Part shown: positions 9,629 through 18,014 of the stretch, piece by piece
Numbering within the stretch: the stretch's first letter is position 1
Layout of the letters: the number at the start of each line of letters is the position of its first letter
NCBI RefSeq assembly: GCF_003627795.1
Contig: NZ_CP032686.1
Span: 372,001-436,000, forward strand
Source: Rhizobium sp. CCGE531
Lineage (GTDB): Bacteria > Pseudomonadota > Alphaproteobacteria > Rhizobiales > Rhizobiaceae
Direction: 5' to 3'
Length of the DNA stretch: 64,000 nucleotides
Program-made: the position numbers and the translations under genes
Notes under the pieces: model-generated
Databases searched by the model: none
The model's input: only the letters and a program-made list of their open reading frames with translations
Told to the model about the DNA's origin: nothing

Positions 9629-10803
9629 GCGAACCGACCCTCAATTTCACCCGCGCCGAATATGCCGAGCGGCTCGGCAAGACGCGCCGCGCCATGGAAA
9701 AAGCCGGCGTCGATCTCGTCATCGTTACCGATCCATCCAACATGCATTGGCTTACCGGCTATGACGGCTGGTCTTTCTACGTGCATCAATGCGTGCTGGT
9801 GCCTGATACCGGCGAGCCGATCTGGTACGGACGCGGCCAGGATGCCAACGGCGCCAAGCGCACCGCCTATCTCGCGCACGACAACATCATCGGCTATCCG
9901 GATCACTATGTGCAGTCCAACGAGCGCCATCCGATGGATCTGCTCTCGAAGATCATCGAGGAACGCGGCTGGGCCAATGCCTCGATCGCCGTCGAGATGG
10001 ACAATTACTGGTTCACCGCCGCAGCCTATGCCTCGCTCGTCAAGCACCTGCCGAATGCGCGCTTCAAGGATGCCCAGGGGCTCGTCAACTGGCAGCGCGC
10101 CGTCAAAAGCCCGACCGAGCTCGATTACATGCGCAAGGCCGGCCGCATCGTCGAGGCCATGCACCAGCGGATCGTCGAAAAGGTCGAGCCGGGCATCCGC
10201 AAGTCCGACCTCGTCGCTGAAATCTATGATGCCGGCATTCGTGGCGTCGACGGCTTCGGTGGCGATTATGCCGCCATCGTTCCCTTGCTGCCATCGGGCG
10301 CCGATGCGTCCGCGCCGCATCTGACCTGGGACGACAAGCCGATGAAGAGCGGCGAGGGCACCTTCTTCGAGATCGCCGGCTGCTATCGCCGCTATCACTG
10401 CCCGCTGTCGCGAACCGTCTTCCTCGGCAAGCCGACCCAGGCCTTTCTGGATGCGGAGAAGGCGACGCTCGAGGGCATGGAGGCAGGCCTTGCCTCCGCC
10501 AGGCCCGGCAATGCCTGCGAGGATATCGCCAACGCCTTCTTCGCGGTCCTGAAGAAATACGGGATCGTCAAGGATAACCGCACGGGCTATCCGATCGGTC
10601 TTTCCTATCCGCCGGACTGGGGCGAGCGGACCATGAGCCTGCGCCCTGGCGACCGCACCGAGCTCAAGCCCGGCATGACCTTTCATTTCATGACAGGTCT
10701 CTGGCTGGAAGACATGGGCATGGAAATCACGGAGAGCATCGTCATCACCGAGCACGGCGTCGAGTGCCTGTCCAACGTTCCGCGCCAGCTCGTGGTGAAG
10801 TGA
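9625..10803 (+). CDS. doeA: Ectoine hydrolase DoeA (EutD)
   Basis: A 392-residue M24 (creatinase/Xaa-Pro aminopeptidase-like) protein. DoeA opens the ectoine ring to give N-acetyl-2,4-diaminobutyrate (alpha and gamma forms), the first step of ectoine catabolism. The N-terminal creatinase domain includes NMHWLTGYDGWSFYVHQC (about residues 37-54), and the pita-bread domain follows from about 165. GTG 9625 is chosen: it overlaps the eutC stop, AGGAG lies about 10 bases upstream, and the length matches the family. The frame is open further upstream, but that lies inside eutC. Confidence 0.92.
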   Translation: MSEPTLNFTRAEYAERLGKTRRAMEKAGVDLVIVTDPSNMHWLTGYDGWSFYVHQCVLVPDTGEPIWYGRGQDANGAKRTAYLAHDNIIGYPDHYVQSNERHPMDLLSKIIEERGWANASIAVEMDNYWFTAAAYASLVKHLPNARFKDAQGLVNWQRAVKSPTELDYMRKAGRIVEAMHQRIVEKVEPGIRKSDLVAEIYDAGIRGVDGFGGDYAAIVPLLPSGADASAPHLTWDDKPMKSGEGTFFEIAGCYRRYHCPLSRTVFLGKPTQAFLDAEKATLEGMEAGLASARPGNACEDIANAFFAVLKKYGIVKDNRTGYPIGLSYPPDWGERTMSLRPGDRTELKPGMTFHFMTGLWLEDMGMEITESIVITEHGVECLSNVPRQLVVK

Positions 10804-10812
10804 TCGGTTGAG

Positions 10813-11832
10813 ATGAACAGCATGACCATTCTCACACGACCATCACCGATCACCCCGACCGTCGATTTCGATCGCGAGGGCATCCAGCACGGCCACTTGA
10901 GGCTGCCCTGGTCGCGCGATGCTTCCGCCTGGGGTTCGATCATGATCCCGATCTGCGTCATCAGGAACGGCGAAGGGCCGACGGCGCTTTTGACCGGCGG
11001 CAATCATGGCGACGAATATGAGGGTCCCGTTGCGCTCTTCGATCTCGCCCTTACGCTGAAAGCGGAAGAGATCAAGGGGAGGGTCATCATCGTTCCGGCG
11101 ATGAATTACCCTGCCTTTCAGGCGGCCACCCGCACCTCTCCGATCGACAAGGGTAACCTCAATCGCAGTTTCCCCGGCCGGCCTGACGGCAGCGTCACCG
11201 AGAAGATCGCCGACTATTTTACCCGCTACCTGCTGCCGCTGGCCGACATCGTGCTCGATTTCCATTCGGGCGGCCGCACCCTCGATTTCCTGCCCTACGC
11301 CGCAGCGCATGCTTTGCCGGATAAGGGCCAGGAGAAGGCCTGCTTCGATGGCGTCGCCGCGTTTTCCGCGCCCTATTCCATGCGGATGATCGAGATCGAT
11401 GCCGTCGGTATGTACGACACGACGGCCGAGGACATGGGCAAGGTCTTTGTGACCACCGAGCTTTCGGGTGGTGGAACCATATCGGCGCGCACGGCTTCCA
11501 TTGCCAAGCGCGGCGTTCTGAACGTCCTGAAGCACGCGGGAATCGTTGCCGGCGCACCGGAGGTCGAAGCGACGCAATGGCTCGACATGCCGTCGTCGGA
11601 TTGCTTCGTCTTTTCGGAGGCCGATGGGCTTTTTGAGCCGCTCAAGGATCTGGGCGATACAGTTGTTCGGGGCGAGATCATCGCCCGCATCCATCCGATC
11701 GGCCGCACCGGATCCGAGCCCTTTGATTATCGGGCGGCGCTGGACGGCGTTCTTGCCGCACGTCATTTCCCCGGGCTGATCAAGACCGGGGATTGCCTCG
11801 CCGTCGTCGCGACTTTGACGGAAGGCCCCTGA
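10813..11832 (+). CDS. doeB: N-alpha-acetyl-L-2,4-diaminobutyrate deacetylase DoeB (EutE)
   Basis: A 339-residue zinc hydrolase of the succinylglutamate desuccinylase/aspartoacylase (M14-like) family. The zinc ligands are visible in TGGNHGDEYEG (HxxE, about residues 61-71) and in LDFHSGG (about 145-151). It removes the acetyl group from the DoeA product, yielding 2,4-diaminobutyrate. It starts 9 bases after doeA. A GC-only hairpin follows before ehuB. Confidence 0.92.
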   Translation: MNSMTILTRPSPITPTVDFDREGIQHGHLRLPWSRDASAWGSIMIPICVIRNGEGPTALLTGGNHGDEYEGPVALFDLALTLKAEEIKGRVIIVPAMNYPAFQAATRTSPIDKGNLNRSFPGRPDGSVTEKIADYFTRYLLPLADIVLDFHSGGRTLDFLPYAAAHALPDKGQEKACFDGVAAFSAPYSMRMIEIDAVGMYDTTAEDMGKVFVTTELSGGGTISARTASIAKRGVLNVLKHAGIVAGAPEVEATQWLDMPSSDCFVFSEADGLFEPLKDLGDTVVRGEIIARIHPIGRTGSEPFDYRAALDGVLAARHFPGLIKTGDCLAVVATLTEGP

Positions 11833-11836
11833 ATTG

Positions 11837-11860
11837 CCGCGCCGCGGCAGCGCGGCGCGG
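11837..11860 (+). other. Intercistronic GC hairpin between doeB and ehuB
   Basis: Perfect 10-base arms CCGCGCCGCG and CGCGGCGCGG with a 4-base loop, made only of G and C. No T-run follows, so it is more likely an mRNA processing or stability element than a full terminator. Confidence 0.6.
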
Positions 11861-11936
11861 ATCACCACCCCGCTAACGGCAAAGATCCGGAAAACCGGAC
11901 AGCCGATAACGGACTTCAACCACAGAGGAGTGAACG

Positions 11937-12794
11937 ATGAGATCGAATTTTTACCGCAGCCTCGCCGCTATGGGCCTCACCATCGGCCTGGCCGCATCAG
12001 CCCACGCCGCCAGCCTCGAACAGGCCAAGAAGGATGGCTACATCCGCGGTGCCAGCGCCAATGAGGTTCCCTACAGCTATATGGACGAGAGCGGTGCCGC
12101 CAAGGGCATCGGTCCCGATGTCGCCGCTGCCGTCCTGAAGTCGATGGGCGTCAAGGAAGTCGATTGGACGGTGACGCCGTTCGGATCGCTGATCCCCGGC
12201 CTGAAGGCCAAGCGCTTCGATTTCGTTGCCGCCGAGCAGAACATCTTACCCGAACGCTGCAAGCAGGTTCAATTCACCACGCCGAACTCCAGCTATGGCG
12301 AGGGACTGCTGGTGCCGAAGGGCAATCCGAAGAAGCTGCATTCCTATGAGGACATCAAGAAGGATCCGTCACTCAAGGTCGCGATCGTGTCGGGCGCCGA
12401 TCAGCTCGACTTCTTCCACGGCATCGGCATTCCGGAATCCCAGATCGTCATGATCCAGGCGAATGCGGATGCGCTTTCCACGATCCAGACCGGCCGCGCC
12501 GACGCCTATGCGGCAACCGAGCTGACCGTCGCCAAGCTGGTTCAGGGCAGCACGAATGTCGAGCATGCGGAACCGTTTACCGATCCGGTGATCGCAGGCA
12601 AATCGGTCAGAAGCTATGGCGGTTTCGATTTCCGGCCTGAGGACAAGGATCTCTACAAGGCGTTCAACACCGCTCTTGAAGCCTTCAAGAAGACCGACGA
12701 CTACAAGAAGATCCTGATGTCCTATGGCCTCAGCGCCGAAAGCGTCGAGGCTGCACGCACAAAGAGCACCGAAGACCTGTGCGCGGGCAAGTGA
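11937..12794 (+). CDS. ehuB: Ectoine/hydroxyectoine ABC transporter substrate-binding protein EhuB
   Basis: A 285-residue family 3 periplasmic binding protein with a signal peptide (MRSNFYRSLAAMGLTIGLAA, mature form from about residue 24). It captures ectoine and hydroxyectoine in the periplasm and delivers them to EhuC/EhuD. The two-lobe pattern is evident: PYSYMDESGAAKGIGPDV in the first lobe and VSGADQLDFFHG near the hinge. GAGGAG precedes the ATG. The gene is bracketed by hairpins (11837-11860 and 12809-12850), which would fit higher expression of the binding protein than of the permeases. Confidence 0.92.
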   Translation: MRSNFYRSLAAMGLTIGLAASAHAASLEQAKKDGYIRGASANEVPYSYMDESGAAKGIGPDVAAAVLKSMGVKEVDWTVTPFGSLIPGLKAKRFDFVAAEQNILPERCKQVQFTTPNSSYGEGLLVPKGNPKKLHSYEDIKKDPSLKVAIVSGADQLDFFHGIGIPESQIVMIQANADALSTIQTGRADAYAATELTVAKLVQGSTNVEHAEPFTDPVIAGKSVRSYGGFDFRPEDKDLYKAFNTALEAFKKTDDYKKILMSYGLSAESVEAARTKSTEDLCAGK

Positions 12795-12808
12795 CCCTAT
12801 CGATAGTC

Positions 12809-12850
12809 GAGAACGACTTGGCGGCCGTCTGCGGACGATCGCCAGGTCGT
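12809..12850 (+). other. Intercistronic hairpin between ehuB and ehuC
   Basis: 13-base arms (GAACGACTTGGCG at 12809-12821 and CGCCAGGTCGTTC at 12838-12850) pair with one G-T wobble, and a small inner CGTC/GACG stem lies in the loop. No T-run. It fits a 3' stabiliser or partial terminator of the ehuB message. Confidence 0.6.
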
Positions 12851-12887
12851 TCGGCCCCTTCCATCCTGGAACGGAGGTGACCCGGAT

Positions 12888-13553
12888 ATGAGCTGGACAC
12901 ACTATCTGCCGGCACTGCTGAAGGGCGCGGAGGTGACGGCGCTCATTGCCATCGCCTCGATGTTTCTTGGTGCGATCCTCGCCTTTGCCGCCGGCCTTGC
13001 GCGCTTTGCCGGAGGACGCCTGCTGTCCTCAATCGCGATCGTCTATATCGAGATCTTCCGCGGCACATCGCTTCTGGTGCAGCTTTTCTGGCTCTATTAT
13101 GCATTGCCGCTGATCGGGATCTCCTTCGACCCGATCACCACGGGCATCGCCGGTCTGGCGCTCAACATCGGCGCCTATGGCGCGGAAGTGGTGCGCGGAG
13201 CCCTCCAGTCCGTTCCCGATACGCAGCATGAGGCGGCGCGAGCGCTGAATTTCAAGCAGGGCCAGACGCTCTTCCACATCGTCCTGCCGCAGGCCGTGGT
13301 CGAAATGATGCCGGCCTTCGGCAACCTTGCCGTCCAGAACCTGAAGGATACGGCATTGGTGTCGCTGATTTCGATCAGCGATCTGACCTTCCAGGCGCAG
13401 CAATTGCGCAACATCACGCTCGACAGCGTGACGATCTACTCGCTGACCCTCGTCGGATATTTCATCATGGCGCTCATTCTGGTTGCCTTCATGCGCTGGC
13501 TGGAGACTGTTCTTCGCCGTGGCGTCGCTTTTCCCGGGAGGGCGCCGGCATGA
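12888..13553 (+). CDS. ehuC: Ectoine ABC transporter permease EhuC
   Basis: A 221-residue polar amino acid-type permease with about five membrane segments. The cytoplasmic loop that contacts the ATPase is recognisable in [20 protein letters not shown] (about residues 113-132). Preceded by GGAGGTGACCCGGAT. Its stop overlaps the ehuD start by four bases. Confidence 0.92.
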   Translation: MSWTHYLPALLKGAEVTALIAIASMFLGAILAFAAGLARFAGGRLLSSIAIVYIEIFRGTSLLVQLFWLYYALPLIGISFDPITTGIAGLALNIGAYGAEVVRGALQSVPDTQHEAARALNFKQGQTLFHIVLPQAVVEMMPAFGNLAVQNLKDTALVSLISISDLTFQAQQLRNITLDSVTIYSLTLVGYFIMALILVAFMRWLETVLRRGVAFPGRAPA

Positions 13554-14242
13554 TGTATGGCTTCACCTGGGACACGTCGACGACGCTGTCCTTTGCACTA
13601 TCGATCCTGCCGATCCTTGGCATCGGCCTGATCGTCACGCTGGAGGCGGCAGCCGCCGGCTTTGCGATTGCGCTTGTTCTCGGCCTGGTCTTCGCTTTGC
13701 TGCGGCGCAGCCGCTTCGTGGCGATCTCCTGGCCGACGGCTTTCGTCATCGAGTTCCTGCGCGATACGCCGCTGCTCGTCCAGCTCTTCTTCCTCTACTA
13801 CGTCCTGCCGATCTACGGCATCGTGCTGCCTGCCTTCCTGACCGGTGCGCTGGCGCTGGGGTTGCAATATTCCGCCTATACGTCGGAGGTCTATCGCGGC
13901 GGTCTGGATGCGGTGCCGCTTGGGCAATGGGAAGCTGCGACGGCGCTCAATCTCGGGCGCGGCCGCACCTACTGGGATGTCATCATCCCGCAGGCCATTC
14001 CGCGCATCATTCCGGCCATGGGCAACTATCTCGTCTCCATGCTCAAGGAAACGCCGGTCCTGTCCGTCGTGACGGTGGTCGACATGCTCAACCTTGCCAA
14101 TCTCATCGGGGATCGGACGTTCGAGTATCTGGTGCCGCTTTCCCTCGTCGGCCTGATCTTTCTCATCCTCACGCTCGTCTGTTCGGTGGCCATCCATTGG
14201 CTCGAAAAGGCGTTGCCGAAAAACGGAATTGCTCTGAGATGA
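13550..14242 (+). CDS. ehuD: Ectoine ABC transporter permease EhuD
   Basis: A 230-residue second permease of the Ehu importer. The [16 protein letters not shown] segment (about residues 69-84) is typical of HisM/GlnP-type permeases. The coupling loop is [20 protein letters not shown] (about 125-144). ATGA overlaps join it to ehuC upstream and ehuA downstream. Confidence 0.92.
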   Translation: MMYGFTWDTSTTLSFALSILPILGIGLIVTLEAAAAGFAIALVLGLVFALLRRSRFVAISWPTAFVIEFLRDTPLLVQLFFLYYVLPIYGIVLPAFLTGALALGLQYSAYTSEVYRGGLDAVPLGQWEAATALNLGRGRTYWDVIIPQAIPRIIPAMGNYLVSMLKETPVLSVVTVVDMLNLANLIGDRTFEYLVPLSLVGLIFLILTLVCSVAIHWLEKALPKNGIALR

Positions 14243-15003
14243 CGCAACCACTGATCCGCTTTCAAGATGTGACCAAACGCTACGGCCACCTCACCGTGCT
14301 CGACAATTTCTGCTTCGATGTCGCGCCCGGCGAGAAGGTGACATTGATCGGCCCTTCCGGCTCCGGAAAATCGACGGTCCTGCGCATCCTGATGACGCTC
14401 GAACCGTTCCAGGAGGGAACCCTGCATCTGGCTGGCATGTCCTATCATCAGGAAAACGGCGGGGGCCGGTTCCTGGCGAGTGAGGCGCATCTGCGCCAGA
14501 TCCGCACCCATGTCGGCATGGTGTTCCAAAGCTTCAATCTGTTTCCGCACATGACTGTGCTGCGCAATGTCGTCGAGGCACCGACGCGCGTGTTAGGACT
14601 TGGGCGGGCGGAAGCCGAGTGCCGCGCTGTCGACCTCTTGCGCATGGTCGGGCTTTCGGAGAAGAAGGATCAATATCCGAGCCAGCTTTCCGGCGGCCAG
14701 CAGCAGCGCGTGGCGATCGCCCGCGCGCTTGCCATGCGCCCAAGGGTCCTGCTCTTCGACGAGCCGACATCGGCGCTCGATCCGCAGCTCGTCGGCGAGG
14801 TGCTCGGCGTCATCCGCGATCTCGCGCATGAGCATGATCTGACCATGCTGCTGGTCACGCACGAAATGCGCTTCGCCCGCGAAGTGTCCGACCGTGTCTG
14901 CTTCTTCGACAAGGGCCGCATCTGCGAGCAGGGCAAGCCGGAAGAGATATTCAGTGCGCCCAAGGAAGACCGCACCAAGGAGTTTCTGCGCTCCATCCTT
15001 TGA
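14239..15003 (+). CDS. ehuA: Ectoine ABC transporter ATP-binding protein EhuA
   Basis: A 254-residue ATPase of the polar amino acid class. Walker A is GPSGSGKST (about residues 38-46), the Q-loop is [12 protein letters not shown], the signature is [15 protein letters not shown] and Walker B is [11 protein letters not shown], followed by VTHEM. Start ATG 14239 overlaps the ehuD stop. It ends the + strand operon and converges on enuR with only 21 bases between stop codons. Confidence 0.93.
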   Translation: MTQPLIRFQDVTKRYGHLTVLDNFCFDVAPGEKVTLIGPSGSGKSTVLRILMTLEPFQEGTLHLAGMSYHQENGGGRFLASEAHLRQIRTHVGMVFQSFNLFPHMTVLRNVVEAPTRVLGLGRAEAECRAVDLLRMVGLSEKKDQYPSQLSGGQQQRVAIARALAMRPRVLLFDEPTSALDPQLVGEVLGVIRDLAHEHDLTMLLVTHEMRFAREVSDRVCFFDKGRICEQGKPEEIFSAPKEDRTKEFLRSIL

Positions 15004-15024
15004 CGGGATTGAGCTGCGGCAAGG

Positions 15025-16455
15025 CTAAACGATCGAGCCTACGTCGAAGACGGGAGGCAACTGCTCGAAGGTGCCGCGAACAGTTTCGAGTGCCGAGCGA
15101 AGGGCGGAGTGCGACAGGCGGCCGCCGAGGCAAATGCGAATGCCGCCAACCGGCCGCTCTCCACCGGCGACGAACGGATCGGATGGCGTGACCGCGACAC
15201 CCTTGCGGGCAAGCGCGCGCACAAGGCCCTCCTCCGTCCAGCGCTCCGGCACCGAAAGCCATGCGCAAAGCGACAGGGGATGAGTGCCTGCAACAAACGA
15301 GGCCAGCACTTCGGAGACGATCGCCTGCCGTGCCTGGGCCTCGCTTCGCTGGACGGCAAGCAGGGCCTCCGCCGTCCCATCCAGAACCCAGCGCGACGCC
15401 ATTTCCGCCACGACATTGGTGGCGCTCCATCCGGTAACGCGCAGGATCGAGGCGGCGCGGATCGAATAATGGGCCGGCACGACGAGATAGCCGATGCGCA
15501 ATCCGGTCATGACGGACTTCGTGAAGCTGGTCACGAAGAAGCCGAGCTCCGGGATGAGATCCGGCATGGAGGGAAGGGGTTCCCGCAGCATCGGCTTGTA
15601 GACCTCGTCCTCGATGACGAAGATGCCATGCCGGCGGGCAATGTCGGCGATTGCGCGCCGGCGTTCGGCTCCCATCACGTGGCTGGTGGGATTGCCGAGC
15701 GACGAGACGATGACGAGCGCCGTCACGTCGCCGACTGCGCAGGCGGCCTCGAAGGCTTCGGGCAGGATACCCTCATGATCGGTCGGAAGACCGCGCAGCG
15801 TGAAACCCAGAACATTGGCAAGACCGATGATGCCATGATCCGTCAGGTTTTCGGTCAAGACCACTTCGCCGGGCCGAACGACCGAGGCGACGGCAAGGAA
15901 GAGACCGTGCGCCGCGCCATTCGTGATCAGGATCCGGTCGGGGTCGGCCTTGACCGACAGACCTGAGAGCCAGACCTGCGCTGCGGCGCGATGGGCATCG
16001 AGGCCGGCGATCGGCCGGCAGGGCCGCATGAAGCTGCTATTGTCGCTTTCGGCCAGCGCCTGCATGAGTTCGCGAGCCGATCGCTCATGCGCCTCGGTAT
16101 AGACGGCCCGGATGATGGAGAGATCGGCGCTGCCGCTTGGATCGCGATCGAGCATGAAGCTGTCGGCGCGTTCGGTGACGCGGCTGCGCACGAAGGTGCC
16201 GCGCCCGACTTCGCCGCGCAGATAGCCGCGGCGTTCGGCCTCCTTATAGCTGAGGCTCACGGTCTGCACTGAAATTCCGAGCGCATGGGCGAGATCGCGA
16301 TGCGTCGGCATCTGCGCGTGAACCGGCAGGATGCCGTCATCGATATCGGCGATGATCTTGTCGGTGAGCAGCTTGTGCTTGGTCACGCCCTTGCGATGCT
16401 GAAGGGCGGGTTTCCAGGCGGCATTGTCCTGGTCTTTTGAATCATGACGATACAT
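15025..16455 (-). CDS. enuR: MocR/GntR-type ectoine regulator EnuR
   Basis: A 476-residue fusion of an N-terminal GntR winged helix (about residues 25-95, with ALGISVQTVSLSYKEAERRG) and a C-terminal fold-type I aminotransferase-like domain. The PLP lysine is in FVTSFTKSVMTGLRIGYLV (about 304-322). EnuR represses ectoine catabolic genes and is relieved by PLP-bound intermediates of ectoine breakdown (2,4-diaminobutyrate derivatives), as described for Ruegeria. Location next to doeD and opposite ehuA supports the name over other MocR regulators. An inverted repeat spans its start codon (16451-16489). Confidence 0.88.
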   Translation of the reverse strand: MYRHDSKDQDNAAWKPALQHRKGVTKHKLLTDKIIADIDDGILPVHAQMPTHRDLAHALGISVQTVSLSYKEAERRGYLRGEVGRGTFVRSRVTERADSFMLDRDPSGSADLSIIRAVYTEAHERSARELMQALAESDNSSFMRPCRPIAGLDAHRAAAQVWLSGLSVKADPDRILITNGAAHGLFLAVASVVRPGEVVLTENLTDHGIIGLANVLGFTLRGLPTDHEGILPEAFEAACAVGDVTALVIVSSLGNPTSHVMGAERRRAIADIARRHGIFVIEDEVYKPMLREPLPSMPDLIPELGFFVTSFTKSVMTGLRIGYLVVPAHYSIRAASILRVTGWSATNVVAEMASRWVLDGTAEALLAVQRSEAQARQAIVSEVLASFVAGTHPLSLCAWLSVPERWTEEGLVRALARKGVAVTPSDPFVAGGERPVGGIRICLGGRLSHSALRSALETVRGTFEQLPPVFDVGSIV

Positions 16456-16489
16456 GGATTGATCCGGTACAATTATCGAGATCCATGTA
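16451..16489. promoter_or_regulatory. Inverted repeat over the enuR start, possible EnuR operator
   Basis: Perfect 9-base arms TACATGGAT (16451-16459) and ATCCATGTA (16481-16489). The left arm contains the enuR start codon. The same segment also reads as direct repeats GATCCGGTACA (16461-16471) and GATCCATGTACA (16480-16491). Repeats of this kind are usual MocR targets, so autoregulation is likely, but binding is inferred. Confidence 0.5.
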
Positions 16490-16602
16490 CACCATCCGTT
16501 GCCGGATGGCGATGACCGAATGAGATCGGGCGGCGCATTGTCAACAACGGGCCGCCCGATCGTCTCGCAAAATGGAGCTGTCTTTCCCGCCGGTGAGTCT
16601 GA

Positions 16603-17982
16603 TCAGCGGTTTGAAAGTACGCTTTCGATGGCGCCCGTAGCCGCCTTGACGACGGTATCGGCTTCTTCGCGGGTCAGGCATAGCGGCGGGGCAAAGCCGA
16701 GGATGTCTCCCTGCGGCATGGCACGGCCGATGACGCCGCGCTCAAGCAGCGCTGCCACCACCTGCGGGCCGATCTTCTTCGCCGGGTCGAAGAACTTGCG
16801 GTCGTCCTTGTCCTCGACGAATTCGACGGCTGCCATCAGCCCATCGCCACGGACGTCGCCGACATGGCTGTGGCCACCGACAGCCTTGGCAAGCTCCGAG
16901 CGGAAATAGGCGCCGGTCGAGCCGGCATTTTCGACGATGCCGAGTTCATCGACCAGCTCGAGATTGGCGATGCCGGCGGCCGCGCAGATCGGATGCGCGG
17001 AATAGGTCCAGCCATGGCCGATGGCGCCAAGCTGGTCGGATCCCTGCACGAGCACCTGCCACATCTTATCGGAGACGATGCTGCCCGAAAGCGGCGCATA
17101 GGCCGACGTCAAACCCTTGGCGATAGTGATGAGATCCGGCTTCATGCCATAGTGATCGGAACCGAACATCGTGCCCAGACGGCCGAAGCCGGTGACGACT
17201 TCGTCAGCCACGAGCAGCACATCGTATTTGTCGAGAACGGCCTGGATCTTCGGCCAATAAGTCTTCGGCGGCGGGACAATGCCGCCGGTGCCGAGGATCG
17301 GTTCGCCGATGAAGGCGGCGACCGTTTCCGGACCTTCTGCGAGGATCATTTCTTCGAGCCTGTCGGCGCAATGCTGCGCGAACTGCTCCTCGTTCATTGA
17401 CCGGTCGGCGCGGCGGAAGAAATAGGGCGCTTCGGTATGAAGAATGGGCGCGCGCGGCAGGTCGAAGGCCTTGTGGAAGAGTTCGAGGCCGGTGAGACTG
17501 CCCGTCATGACGCCCGAGCCATGATAGCCGCGCCAACGGGAGATGATCTTCTTCTTTTCCGGACGCCCGAGGATATTGTTGTAGTACCAGATGAGCTTGA
17601 TATTGGTCTCGTTGGCGTCAGACCCGGAGAGGCCGAAATAGACGCGGCTCATGCCTTCGGGTGCGCGGTCGATGATCATCTTCGACAGCGTGATCGAGGC
17701 TTCCGTGCCGTGTCCGACATAGGCGTGATAGTAGGCGAGGTTCTTTGCCTGCTCGGCGATCGCATCGGCGATTTTCTGCCGGCCATAGCCGACATTGACG
17801 CAGTAGAGACCGGCAAAGGCGTCGAGGCTCTTCTTGCCGTTGGTATCGGTAATGTAGACGCCTTCGGCGCCGGCGATGACGCGGGTCGGGGTTTCGCCGC
17901 GCGCATGCATTCCCATATGGGTCGAGGGATGGAAGAAATGGTCCCTGTCCCAGGCGTTCAGTTCGTTGCGCTTGTCCAGCAT
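16603..17982 (-). CDS. doeD: Diaminobutyrate aminotransferase DoeD (class III aminotransferase)
   Basis: A 459-residue class III PLP aminotransferase. The PLP lysine is in DLITIAKGLTSAYAPLSG (about residues 288-305) and DEVVTGFGR near 258. In the ectoine pathway DoeD moves the amino group of 2,4-diaminobutyrate, giving aspartate semialdehyde for DoeC. AAGGAAAAAGTATC precedes the ATG. It follows doeC by 32 bases. By sequence alone it could be an omega-aminotransferase; the locus makes DoeD the best name. Confidence 0.87.
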   Translation of the reverse strand: MLDKRNELNAWDRDHFFHPSTHMGMHARGETPTRVIAGAEGVYITDTNGKKSLDAFAGLYCVNVGYGRQKIADAIAEQAKNLAYYHAYVGHGTEASITLSKMIIDRAPEGMSRVYFGLSGSDANETNIKLIWYYNNILGRPEKKKIISRWRGYHGSGVMTGSLTGLELFHKAFDLPRAPILHTEAPYFFRRADRSMNEEQFAQHCADRLEEMILAEGPETVAAFIGEPILGTGGIVPPPKTYWPKIQAVLDKYDVLLVADEVVTGFGRLGTMFGSDHYGMKPDLITIAKGLTSAYAPLSGSIVSDKMWQVLVQGSDQLGAIGHGWTYSAHPICAAAGIANLELVDELGIVENAGSTGAYFRSELAKAVGGHSHVGDVRGDGLMAAVEFVEDKDDRKFFDPAKKIGPQVVAALLERGVIGRAMPQGDILGFAPPLCLTREEADTVVKAATGAIESVLSNR

Positions 17983-18014
17983 GATACTTTTTCCTTGTGC
18001 TGAAAGAGGGTGCG

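Noticed and set aside
13483..14238. In-frame extension of ehuA upstream to 13483
   Set aside because: It would overlap all of ehuD; the ATG at 14239 overlaps the ehuD stop and gives the usual ATPase length.
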